64,000 nt of DNA from positions 10,866,899-10,930,898 of the forward strand of contig OZ005694.1 in NCBI GenBank assembly GCA_963930775.1. The letters are read 5' to 3'. Below are positions 54,904-64,000 of the stretch, one piece after another (within the stretch, counting starts at the first letter, position 1; each line of letters starts with the position of its first letter). This DNA is from Cliona cf. orientalis. Taxonomy: Eukaryota > Porifera > Demospongiae > Clionaida > Clionaidae. The translations under genes and the position numbers were made by a program. The notes beneath the pieces are model-generated. The model was not told where the DNA came from and did no database searches. It worked only from the letters and a program-made list of their open reading frames with translations.

Positions 54904-57900
54904 ATGAAGATTTTTTTCCCCATCTTAATATTGGGAATGATTTATGTGCTAGCTGAGACCAAGGAGGATGTGGTCTATTACGTCTCACCAACAGAGCCTC
55001 TCAGCTCTTGCCCTGTAAACAGCAGCTGCCCACCTGGTCAGCTCTGTCACACAATGGACTACTTAGCCGAGCATAGCAGTGAGTTCTTTTCACCAGACCA
55101 TGTCAATGTAACACTGATATTCATGTGTGGAGTCCACAACTATACAAAGGATTTGGTTGTAAAAAATTTCCACTCATTTATCATGAAAGGAGCTGCAGAA
55201 TCCAGAGAGAATGTCATCATTGACCATCAGTTTGTTGATAAACCCAAGTGCACAGTTATTCGGTTCTTCAATGTAAGCTTTGTGAACATCACAACCCTGA
55301 CAATGAAATGTCCTGCAATATATCTTGAAGAGGGCCACATTACAGTGAAGAGCTCCAACCTCTATGGCTACCCTGGCATAAATGAAACCTTATCTTTCAT
55401 CAATATTACAGGCAGAGGCTCACAAGCTTTACTGGATAACTGTACACTCAAAGAAAACTGCTTTGTTAGGAGTAATCTTAGTGATGGGATAATTGTGAGC
55501 AATAGCACATTTCAGTCATACAGACATCAAGTTAAATCAATTATTGCTGCCCTTTCTAGTGTAATAACATTAACAGGAAATGTAAACTTTACTGACAGTA
55601 GTACTGTAGGGATCCACTCTTTATTCCAAGGTGCATATGGTACAGCAGTGCGTCTACAAACCACTCACCCTGAACTTGAATCTTCACTTAACATCACAAC
55701 AGGTGCAACTGTGTACTTTATCAACCTAACAAGCTTCGGTGGTGGAGGAGCAGTGTTTGGGTGGGGTGCAACGATGCACATCAGTGCTAAAGCAAAGGTG
55801 GTCTTTATGAATAATACTGCTTATTATGATGATGGTGGAGCAGTGTTCATGTTCGGTGGAATGATCACTGTAGGTGCTGAATCATGTGTGGTATTTACAT
55901 ACAACCGTGCTAGAATCCCACAAGGTGGTGGAGCAATTTCGCTCTACAGTGCAACATTGATTGTTGACAGTGAAGCAAACCTGACTTTCAGCCACAATTC
56001 AGGAGGGTTTGGAGGAGCTCTAGCATTAATAAATTCAAGTGCTCTTGTGAACACAAGTGGTATTGAATTTTATGGCAATAGAGCAACGATATCTGGAGGA
56101 GCCATATTATTTACTTATGGAATCATGATTATCAATACTAATAAATCAGTGAAATTCATTATGAATTCTGCACAAGTGCAAGGTGGTGCATTTTTTATAG
56201 AAAAAGGTATCCACCCCGCTATCATTGTTGGTTATTATTCCAAATTACTCTTTATCAACAACTCTGCATTTCAAGGAGGTGCTCTCTATAGTATCATGCC
56301 ATCATTACTCATGACCACAGTGGGATATCAGTCGAGTATTCAATTTATCAACAACACAGCATTTGATGTTGGTGGAGCAGTGTATTCTCAGTCCACATAT
56401 CCTTGTATATTCATAATCACAGACTACTCTGCTAAAATATCTTTTACAGGAAACTATGCACAGCGTGGTGTTGGTCACCACATGTATGGAGCAAGTATAA
56501 GGGATGATTCATGTTCTCAAGGACTCATAAGTTTCGTGAATGAACAAGGAAAACCTCACTGTTTTGGTGAATTCGATGCACCTGATGGGTACATTAACAT
56601 CTTCTCCTTTGACCCTGGCCTCAATGAGACCCTATCCCCTGTATCCTCTGCTCCTCAGCGTGTGTGTCTCTGTGACTCCAATGGTAAACCACAGTGTGCT
56701 AATATCTCATACATTTTCAGAAATACCAGTGTTTATCGTGGTGAAACCATCACATTACCTGCATGTATAGTGGGTTATGACTTTGGCACTACAGTTGGTA
56801 TGATCCATGCCAGATCCTTTTATTCATATTCTCACTCAAAACGAGACAAATTACAAGTAGTAACCGACAGTGAAAAATGTATTCTTTTCAACTATACAGT
56901 TTCCTTAAAACGTGATCATGAACTTTTAATGTTAAAAACATCATCTCTGCCAGTAATATCTGCTTTGATTAACAATGAATCAACAGAATATGATATCTTC
57001 AGCTATAAAAATAATATGAAGAAATTAATATCGATCTATTTTTCATATAATAAGTCTGGTTGTATCTACTCTAATTTCCTAACAACTCCAATTTTTATAA
57101 ATATCACGTTACTCCCAGGCTGCCCTTCAGGATTGACTCTAAATCATGATGAAACCGCATGCAGTTGTTATCCTGTCTTGGCTAATAATGACTTCAATTG
57201 TTTAGTAAAAAACAAAACTGGTCTCCTGCAGTGGAACGGCACTGTGTGGGTGAACGCAACCTTCAGTGAGGGTCATAGCACTGGTATCATGTACAACAGA
57301 TTCTGTCCCCTACTCTACTGCAAGTCAGGCAACAAGACAGTCAACATTGGAGATGATCCCAGCAAGCAGTGTGCCTCCAACCGAACCGGCATCCTGTGTG
57401 GCGCCTGCAAGGACAGCTTTAGCTTGGCAATTGGATCTTCTCGGTGCATTGAATGTCTCAGCAGTCATAACGTGGCGCTCCTGCTTGCCTTTGCTGCTGC
57501 TGGTGTCCTCCTTGTGTTCTTTATCCTTGCACTCAACCTCACTGCCACTCAAGGACTCATTAATGGAGTTATCTTGTATGCTAACATTGTATGGGCCTAC
57601 AAAATAATACTCTTTCCTGCAGACACTGGAGCAACTTATTTATTCACATTTCTTCAAGTTTTTATTGCCTGGCTCAATTTAGATTTTGGAATCGAGACTT
57701 GCTTCTTTGTTGGATTGGATGCTTATTGGAAGACATGGCTACAGTTTCTATTCCCATTCTATATCTGGGCCATTGCTGGTGTTATCATTGTTGCTTGCCG
57801 CTACTCCTCTCGCCTCACTAACCTCATCGGTAGCAGAGCTGTTCCTCTTCTAGCCACACTATTCCTTCTATCTTACATGAAGCTCCTTCGCACTGTGATA

Positions 57901-58674
57901 GATGCCACCTCAGTTGCAGTGATAGCTCAGTACCCACAGAATACCTCCTATGTTGTGTGGTACCTCGATGGAAACCTATGCTACTGCCAGCACCCTCACA
58001 TTTACCTTTTCTTAGTGGCCATTGCTACTTTTATATTCTTGTGGCTTCCCTATACACTCCTGCTTCTGTTCATTCAGCCTTTGAGGAGAGTATCTCATCT
58101 AAGGCCACTCAAGTGGATCAACAAGCTAGCCCCTGTCTACGATGCTTACTTCTCTCCTTTGAAGGATAAGCACCGATACTGGTTTGGAGCAATGCTTCTT
58201 GTTCGAGGAATACTCCTGGTTCTATTGACAGTAACTTCAGTGTACAACCCAGAACTAAATGTATTTGCACTGTTTCTGTTCATGGCCTTCTTACTTTATT
58301 TCATATCGATCAAAAATATTTACAAGCGAGTAGATGTGAGAGTTCTAGAAAGTTCTACCTTGCTGAACCTTATTATCTTGAGTGCTGGAACTATGTACAA
58401 GTGGGAATCTACTGAATCAAGGTCAAAATTGCTTATGGTATCGACTGGAATCACCTTTGCTCAGTTCTGTGTCATTGTTGTGTGGAGTTTGATCAAGTCT
58501 TGTCTCAGTGCTGGTTGGAGGTGCAGACGAAATCAAGGCCATGATGTCATCAATGAGATCATTGATGATGATGACATCGCTCATGAGCGAATTGAAGATC
58601 CTGAACTTGAACCACTGATCAATTTTACTCCTCGGCCCATTACCATGCCAGCTTCTGCTAAATACACAAAATGA
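54904..58674 (+). CDS. Pmp-repeat beta-helix multi-pass membrane protein (intact)
   Basis: The only complete undamaged copy: 1256 residues, no introns. Residues 1 to about 19 form a signal peptide. A Cys-rich head (SSCPPGQLCHTMDYLAEHSS, about 42-61) and many N-glycosylation sequons follow. About 279-500 holds some eight Pmp-type repeats (GGAV, GGAI, GGAL with F(M/T/I)NN or FSHN), the pattern of chlamydial polymorphic membrane proteins, predicted to form a beta-helix. A Cys-rich linker (VCLCDSNGKPQC; TGILCGACKDSF, about 830) leads to 9-10 hydrophobic segments (about 856-1192) and an acidic cytosolic tail (IDDDD, IEDPELEPL). The plan suggests a cell-surface receptor or adhesion protein; ligand and function are unknown. 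The Met at 54904 is chosen because the frame opens only three codons earlier, at a GTG. Confidence 0.9.
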   Translation: MKIFFPILILGMIYVLAETKEDVVYYVSPTEPLSSCPVNSSCPPGQLCHTMDYLAEHSSEFFSPDHVNVTLIFMCGVHNYTKDLVVKNFHSFIMKGAAESRENVIIDHQFVDKPKCTVIRFFNVSFVNITTLTMKCPAIYLEEGHITVKSSNLYGYPGINETLSFINITGRGSQALLDNCTLKENCFVRSNLSDGIIVSNSTFQSYRHQVKSIIAALSSVITLTGNVNFTDSSTVGIHSLFQGAYGTAVRLQTTHPELESSLNITTGATVYFINLTSFGGGGAVFGWGATMHISAKAKVVFMNNTAYYDDGGAVFMFGGMITVGAESCVVFTYNRARIPQGGGAISLYSATLIVDSEANLTFSHNSGGFGGALALINSSALVNTSGIEFYGNRATISGGAILFTYGIMIINTNKSVKFIMNSAQVQGGAFFIEKGIHPAIIVGYYSKLLFINNSAFQGGALYSIMPSLLMTTVGYQSSIQFINNTAFDVGGAVYSQSTYPCIFIITDYSAKISFTGNYAQRGVGHHMYGASIRDDSCSQGLISFVNEQGKPHCFGEFDAPDGYINIFSFDPGLNETLSPVSSAPQRVCLCDSNGKPQCANISYIFRNTSVYRGETITLPACIVGYDFGTTVGMIHARSFYSYSHSKRDKLQVVTDSEKCILFNYTVSLKRDHELLMLKTSSLPVISALINNESTEYDIFSYKNNMKKLISIYFSYNKSGCIYSNFLTTPIFINITLLPGCPSGLTLNHDETACSCYPVLANNDFNCLVKNKTGLLQWNGTVWVNATFSEGHSTGIMYNRFCPLLYCKSGNKTVNIGDDPSKQCASNRTGILCGACKDSFSLAIGSSRCIECLSSHNVALLLAFAAAGVLLVFFILALNLTATQGLINGVILYANIVWAYKIILFPADTGATYLFTFLQVFIAWLNLDFGIETCFFVGLDAYWKTWLQFLFPFYIWAIAGVIIVACRYSSRLTNLIGSRAVPLLATLFLLSYMKLLRTVIDATSVAVIAQYPQNTSYVVWYLDGNLCYCQHPHIYLFLVAIATFIFLWLPYTLLLLFIQPLRRVSHLRPLKWINKLAPVYDAYFSPLKDKHRYWFGAMLLVRGILLVLLTVTSVYNPELNVFALFLFMAFLLYFISIKNIYKRVDVRVLESSTLLNLIILSAGTMYKWESTESRSKLLMVSTGITFAQFCVIVVWSLIKSCLSAGWRCRRNQGHDVINEIIDDDDIAHERIEDPELEPLINFTPRPITMPASAKYTK

Positions 58675-59364
58675 TGCAGATAATACCAAAACAAATTCCA
58701 ACTGCAAATTTAGTTGATTGATAATTTTTCCGCTACACATTAATTTTAGTTTGCCATTGATTTCTGTACTAAACATTTTTTTGCATGCCTATAGTTGTTA
58801 GTGAATTCATCACTTTTTCCTACACATTAATTTTAGTTTGCCATTGATCTCTGTACTAAATTATTAGCAGCTACTAAACGTTTTTTTTTCTTTGCGTGCC
58901 TATAGTTGTTTATATACTAAGTCTTACAGTATTCCCCCTTTCAGATTTTTTGCTCATATTGCTATAATATATAAGTACTGTGAACATTAATTTTTGAGGA
59001 ATAAATTGTGTGGTTTTGCACAAAAGATGAAGATTCATGCATCAGATTGTGTTATATACATGTATGCCGGAATCTGTGGGAGATAAACTTTCACAGTCTA
59101 GCAAATCATAAAAATAACGTAAGTGAAATTTCTCACATACAAGAAAACTTTAATGATATTCATTAATTGTGACTCTTACATGAAGTATTAGCCCAATGTC
59201 GTGCATTTTTATAAGGGAGACAAATACTATTATAGTAATCGTTATCATTATTATAATTAGCCAATTAGCACAGGTGAGAGTATCGACATTAAATTTCATT
59301 GTTGTAGCTGCTCTTTCTTTGAAAATGAAATAGAGAGAAGAGTTTGAGATGGAGTAGCTTATTG
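58675..59364. repeat. Pmp-7TM 3' flank joined to LONP2 tail flank
   Basis: Mirror image of 29401-30070: Pmp-7TM 3' flank (CCATTGATCTCTGTACTAAA) followed by reverse-complemented LONP2 downstream sequence (GCCAATTAGCACAGGTGA). No gene. Confidence 0.7.
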
Positions 59365-60378
59365 TCACAGTTTGCTGACAGGCCTTAGCCCTTGTTCTTC
59401 AAAAGCACTCAGCAGCACCTCTTCCAGCGTGCCTACTAGTGTAAACTTTAACGTCTCCTGCAAAAAGAGAAATAAAAAACAAAAATATACACATTTATTT
59501 TCACTGTGGATCTTTAATAATGTTTATCAACCGTGAAAGTTGACACAGGCTAGTGTTCTATACTTTACATAAAATTAATCTGCTTATCATAACATAATCT
59601 ACGAAACTAGGACCATACATTTACTCTTGGTTATACCAGGTGTAAGAATCCCATACTTAAAATTTCTGACAATTACATCATAGCCATTGCCTCAAAAGCC
59701 CCTATACAAACCATCTTCCTAGTACACTCCTCCTGTGTAATGCTGATCATTAAATATCAGCTTGCTGACCTTCACTCCTTTGGGTAGCTCCTTCAAGTCC
59801 TTCTCGTTTCTCCGAGGAATGATCACATGACTAATCCCAGCTCTGTGGGCGGCCAGCACCTTTTCCTTTATACCACCAACCTGGATCATGGAGGGGTGGG
59901 GGAAGAGTTACAGTTACTGAGCTGGAGGGGAAACATGTTTTCCAAGTTGCTAGTATAAAGATAGCAACGACTATTTAGGAGTGCAAAAGCCCCCGGATCC
60001 CCTCCATACACATACAAGATTTTCTTTAAGTTTGAGACAGACAGATTGATCACCAAGTGGCCACATTTTCAATTCCCCTGCCAACCCAGTATCATAATAA
60101 AAAATTTAATAATTACTATCCATACTGACTCACTGGTAGCACCAGACCCCTCAGAGTGACCTCTCCTGTCATGGCCGTGTCCGATCGTACGCAGAGCCCG
60201 CTGAAGAGAGAGGCGAGCACGGTCACGATGGTGACGCCAGCCGATGGCCCATCCTTACCAACGGCTCCGGCTGGGAAGTGGATGTGGATGTCTGTCGCTT
60301 CAATATTACCACATGAGATGCCATACTGTGATGAAGGAGAGAGGAGAGAAGAGGAAAGGGAGTATGAGATTAGCTATA

Positions 60379-60574
60379 TACCGTATAGCCAGAAAATTTA
60401 GCGGGGAATTAAAATTGGCGGTTTGATGGTCTACATAAATTATTACAACTGCCAAATAAAAATCAGCCAAAATTTCCTACTTGCATAATATATGATGTCA
60501 ATCCTGTACCCCGCCAATATTCTTTGGGCTCAATGCCAAATTTAATTCCCGCCAATATTTCCGGCTATACGGTA
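60379..60574. repeat. MITE family A copy in LONP2 pseudogene
   Basis: Reverse complement of the element at 27786-27981, at the same position in the duplicated intron. It was duplicated with the gene rather than inserted independently. Confidence 0.85.
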
Positions 60575-60934
60575 ATGCTTTTGTGGAGCACTTGGGCTCA
60601 TGTGAAAAGCCCAACAGTGCTCACTTAATAGAGAAACTTCTTAAGATTCATAATAATAACAATATTTTTTAAGGATGGCAATAATTAGAACAGGAGTACT
60701 CACTGTGGGAGCATTAGCTCGGACCCAGTTGAGAGCAATCTGAGCCGACTCCTTCATGACATCTCCCAGCTGTCCTGTCAGAGTGAGCTCTCCAGTCCCC
60801 GCCATTTTGCTGGCCTCGACGAACATTATCTCTCCCCCCATGGCGGTCCACGCCAATCCCACGGCTACTCCAGGCCGAGTCAGACGCTCAGATACCTCAT
60901 GGTCAAATCTAGGAGGCTGAAGGAGGGAGAGAGG

Positions 60935-60942
60935 GAGGGAGG

Positions 60943-60985
<43 letters not shown>
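60935..60985. repeat. (GA)n tract
   Basis: GGGA repeats then an uninterrupted (GA)n in the pseudogene's intron 13, expanded compared with the CT run at 27390-27415 in LONP2. Confidence 0.9.
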
Positions 60986-60990
<5 letters not shown>

Positions 60991-61348
60991 CATTCTTTCT
61001 TTTGTAGGCTAATGAAAAACTTACCCCCAAGATGTCCTCCAGCATTTCAGCAGTGATGGTAATGGGCAGCCTGAGCTTTGTCTTCTTCTGCAATCTAAGA
61101 AAATAAGCGATAGCTGATCCAAAAAATTCACAAAAATTAATTTATACGTTGTATACTCCATTTCTAGCCCGTTGCTATGTGGTTACTAAGGTATACAAGG
61201 TACTGTATATGTGATACAGTCCCTCCTTGTAGGGCTCATGTCCATATATTTACTATTATACAGTTCCTGAGGGCCAGGGCAAACATTCATACAGTTCTTG
61301 GGGGCAAAAAACATGTTTATTATATCCGTGGAAACAATGGGCTAGAAA

Positions 61349-61474
61349 ATAGTTATTGACCAATCCCTCGCTTTGTATGCAGTATAGAAGCACTCATCCC
61401 TCGGGCTTTGCCCTCGGGATTTGTGCTTCTATAGCTACTGCATACAAACCTCGGGAGTTGGTCAATAACTATTA
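61349..61474. repeat. foldback element
   Basis: AGTTATTGACCAATCCCTCG at the left pairs with its near complement at the right end. Inner arms GTATGCAGTATAGAAGCAC and GTGCTTCTATAGCTACTGCA also pair. It lies in the pseudogene's intron 12 and is absent from LONP2. Confidence 0.75.
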
Positions 61475-61735
61475 AACACACACACACACACACGCACATA
61501 CGGTAGTCTATATAGCTACCTTGACAGCTGCAGCCCTGCACACTGCTCCAATCATTCTCTCAAGGTTCCTGACCCCAGCCTCCCTCGTGTGAGAACCAGC
61601 AATGGAGGATAGAACTTGAGGGGGCATTCGCAGCTGCTCCTAGGTGAGGCCATGCTGAGTCAGCTGTTTTGGGTGGAGGTGACGGGCGGCTATCTCCACC
61701 TTCTCTTCGAGCGTGTAGCCAGGGATCTCTATCAC

Positions 61736-63284
61736 CTGTTCCAGGGAGAAGGTGAGATGTCAGTTTCAAAGTTTTCGTCTCCCCCCCCCCCCCCCCCCCC
61801 ACTCTTTCTCGGGCCTCCCTCCCTCCCTCCCTCTCTCTCTGAGTCTCTGTCAGGCAGCGATGAATGGATGTTTTATTATTTTTATTGCAGCAATGATCAA
61901 TGATTCTATTATTAAAAGATCCAGATCAAAATTTTGAGTTGTAGCTATATACGGTAGCTAGCTACATAATAATATTATTGTAGAGTTACCATAGTGTTAA
62001 GAGGTGAGCAAATTCAGAACAAAAATCAAGAGATTGGAAATTTGGAATGGCCCTTCTCGGCTCAGCTGAGACTGTCTTCCTTAATTCTCCCTCAGTGGCT
62101 ACATACGTAGTAGCTGCTTGGAATTCAACAATATTGGCCACAGGGCTAAAAATTAATGTTCATGCATACAGCACTTGTAGCCTGAGGGGTGTATCCCAAA
62201 TTAAGCTAGTGTACATGGTGTCTGAGTCCTGTACTATAATAATAATTATTATTTTGTAGGAGCTGTGGTAGCTTTGATGTAGCTATAGTATGTTATAGGT
62301 AGGATAGCTACAGGTGCAGTTACCAAAAAATCCCCATGCAGCATGGTAGCCTCTCAGTGCCCACCATGTAATATATAAGGTGGCTGCTGTCTTAAGTATA
62401 GTATTTCTGCTGTAAACATCTTCATGTTTCCCAGATCACAACTATAGGTACACCCCCTAGTTGTGATCTGGGAAACATGAAGATGCCATACTATAATAAT
62501 ATATCTATAGACCTTAATTAGCTCTGCTTCTTAATATATAATATTATAATTATTATATCTCTATAAGAAAATAATTATTGTTTGATCATTATTTTTCAGA
62601 GCAACAATTTTCTTATATAGTCCGTGTCATTACATGAGGGTGCGGGCATGGATCCGGATACGCGTCTTGGAAGCGCTCGGTTGCTATGAACGAGCCGCAC
62701 TTGCACTACTAGGCTCAGGATTGGTCAGAACTGTAGGGCCGTGTGCACAAAGAGGTAACGTGTGCACAAGGAAGAGTACCCTTAATGCCTCGGGCCATAG
62801 CTACAGCTAGCGATGCATTGTCGATCAAACGATCGGCGCATGAACTATGTACTGTTAATACATGATCATGCATGCTAGCCACACTATCCCATGATTGTGA
62901 CATTAAACATACTTGTAATTATATAATTATATGTGATTATCTTGATTTCATGCCTCTTTTCTAGATCATGAACCATTTAATTTAGCATGAGGAAATCTCA
63001 TTGTCTGAATATTCCAAATTCCTAATTGTAAACAACTTAATTTGAATTTTCTGGAACAGTAGTTAATTATGCAGAGGAGTCAAATACAATCATAGACTAT
63101 AAGTAACAATACATTAAGAGTGAGTGCCTTAAAGGTTTAACCGGCAATTAAGAGTAATTTACCCTCCTCTGCATGTATTGAATCACTCTGCTTACTGAAA
63201 ATAATAAACAGTAACCAGTGAGTCTCCAATGAACGTTATTATGTGAAATGAACCAATTATTGGGTTGAAATGACTGTTTGCATG
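61736..63284. repeat. spacer with foldback and dispersed repeat
   Basis: No gene seen. A C-run lies at 61783-61800. A foldback spans 62418-62486: CATCTTCATGTTTCCCAGAT pairs with its complement. Copy 3 of a 300-bp repeat (words GAATATTCCAAATTCCTAAT and AAAGGTTTAACCGGC) lies at about 62990-63265, directly before the last gene's promoter. A GC-richer stretch near 62640-62760 is unidentified. Confidence 0.65.
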
Positions 63285-63350
63285 CACCCACGCTTGACCA
63301 GCTGTACTTAAGTGAGCCTCGCTAGCTGTGTGTCTGTGCATGCTCCTCTT
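63285..63350 (+). promoter_or_regulatory. Pmp-7TM promoter, right-end copy
   Basis: TATA-like TACTTAAG at 63305-63312, 90 bases before the Met, with CTTGACCAGCTG before it and GTGTCTGTGCATGC after it. Closest to the promoter at 54808. Confidence 0.55.
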
Positions 63351-63394
63351 GATAAGACAAAATAGAGCTGATATTAAATATTATAGTGAACAAA

Positions 63395-64000
63395 ATGAAG
63401 ACTTTCTTTCTCTCACCCATCTTAATAATAATATTTGGACTGATTTACTTGCTAGCTGAGACTAAGGAGGATGTGGTCTATCACGTCTCACCAACAGAGC
63501 CTCTCAGCTCTTGCCCTGGAAACAGCAGCTGCCCACCTGGTCAGCTCTGTCACACAATGGACTACTTAGCCAACCATAGCAGTAAGTTCTTTTCATCAGA
63601 CCACGTCAATATAACACTGATATTCATGTGTGGAGTCCACAACTATGCAAAGAACTTGACTGTACAAAACCTCCACTCATTTGTCATGAAAGGAGCTGCA
63701 GAATCCAGAGAGAATGTCATCATTGACCATCAGTTTGATATGGAAGGTGGTAAACCTAAATGCACATTGACTCAGTTCTTCAATGTCAGCTTTGTGAACA
63801 TCACTACCCTGACAATGAGATGTCCTGCAATAAAGCTTAAAGAGAGCCACATTACAGTGAAGAGCTCCAACCTCTATGGCTACCCTGCCATAAATGAAAC
63901 CTTATCCTTCATCAATATTACAGGCAGAGGCTCACAAGCTTTACTGGACAACTGTACATTCAAAGAAAACTGCTTTGTTTTGAGTTATTCTAGTGAATCA
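63395..64000 (+). CDS. Pmp-7TM protein, N-terminal part (runs off window)
   Basis: 202 codons open to the window edge. It has a signal peptide (MKTFFLSPILIIIFGLIYLL), then ETKEDVVYHVSPTEPLSSC, close to the intact copy at 54904, and the Cys-rich head SSCPPGQLCHTMDYLANHSS. The Pmp repeats would begin beyond the window. No lesion seen so far, so this may be a second working copy. Confidence 0.88.
   Translation, partial: MKTFFLSPILIIIFGLIYLLAETKEDVVYHVSPTEPLSSCPGNSSCPPGQLCHTMDYLANHSSKFFSSDHVNITLIFMCGVHNYAKNLTVQNLHSFVMKGAAESRENVIIDHQFDMEGGKPKCTLTQFFNVSFVNITTLTMRCPAIKLKESHITVKSSNLYGYPAINETLSFINITGRGSQALLDNCTFKENCFVLSYSSES

Larger units (their letters stand above)
59365..61735 (-). pseudogene. LONP2 partial inverted duplicate (exons 12-17)
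   Basis: Six blocks match LONP2 exons 12-17 in order and with conserved splice sites: 61520-61735, 61025-61094, 60704-60916, 60134-60325, 59770-59880 and 59365-59457. Five have the same length as the originals (216, 213, 192, 111 and 93). The exon-12 copy has a TAG at 61640-61642 where LONP2 has TCG. The exon-13 copy is 70 instead of 75 bases, a frameshift. Exons 1-11 are absent; homology fades in intron 11 near 61850. The SKL end and the protease Ser and Lys motifs remain readable. A truncated, dead copy of the gene at 22915-29400. Confidence 0.92.

Noticed and set aside
60641..61093. A second functional Lon protease gene
   Set aside because: The apparent ORF runs through a GA-rich intron, and the copy has a premature TAG, a frameshift and no N-terminal half.
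35729..64000. Bacterial contamination as the source of Pmp genes
   Set aside because: The genes share spacers with LONP2 pseudogene copies and eukaryotic-type TIR elements, and have TATA-like promoters and N-glycosylation sequons, so they belong to the animal chromosome.

Overview
The window looks like demosponge nuclear DNA, probably Amphimedon or a close relative (inference; no search was run). It is AT-rich. Housekeeping genes are compact with many short GT-AG introns and animal-type domain sets. The spacers are full of small terminal-inverted-repeat (TIR) elements, and there is a cluster of long intronless genes pairing Chlamydia-type Pmp repeats with a multi-pass membrane domain. Exon borders below were read by eye from splice signals, reading phase and family resemblance; they are models, not cDNA-confirmed structures.

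Left part, 1-29.4 kb. A short coiled-coil gene of unknown identity (304-1038, minus) is flanked by rearranged relics of MRPL38. An intronless six-pass membrane protein (2108-3307, minus) follows, then three tandem tRNA-like units. MRPL38 (minus) and STMP1 (plus) share a 107-bp divergent promoter. An ankyrin/SAM protein of ANKS3/ANKS6 type (minus) stands head-to-head with TRIP13 (plus). A repeat zone comes next, then ACTR5 (ARP5, minus) head-to-head with LONP2 (peroxisomal Lon protease, plus), which ends in the peroxisomal signal SKL.

Right part, 29.4-64 kb. This is a cluster of 'Pmp-7TM' genes: signal peptide, Cys-rich head, beta-helix of GGA(I/V/L)...FxxN repeats, Cys-rich linker and about 9-10 hydrophobic segments. 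One copy is intact (54904-58674). One carries a single 1-nt deletion (41842-45623), one carries two 4-nt insertions (47979-51805), one is truncated to the membrane domain (35729-36813), and one runs off the right end (63395-64000). Shards lie between them. The 23-N gap at 30099-30121 is bordered by the last codons and by the promoter of an inverted copy, so it probably hides about 4 kb with a whole reverse-strand gene.

At large scale, LONP2(+) faces the hidden Pmp-7TM(-) tail-to-tail on the left. The same module recurs as a mirror image on the right, as Pmp-7TM(+) facing a LONP2 pseudogene(-). A third LONP2 last-exon shard lies behind the copy ending at 45623. The cluster seems to have grown by duplicating and inverting a [Pmp-7TM + LONP2 tail] block. 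Other structures are a 404-bp near-perfect palindrome, five tandem TIR elements, a 1.4-kb element with 120-bp identical arms, and many MITE-like families.
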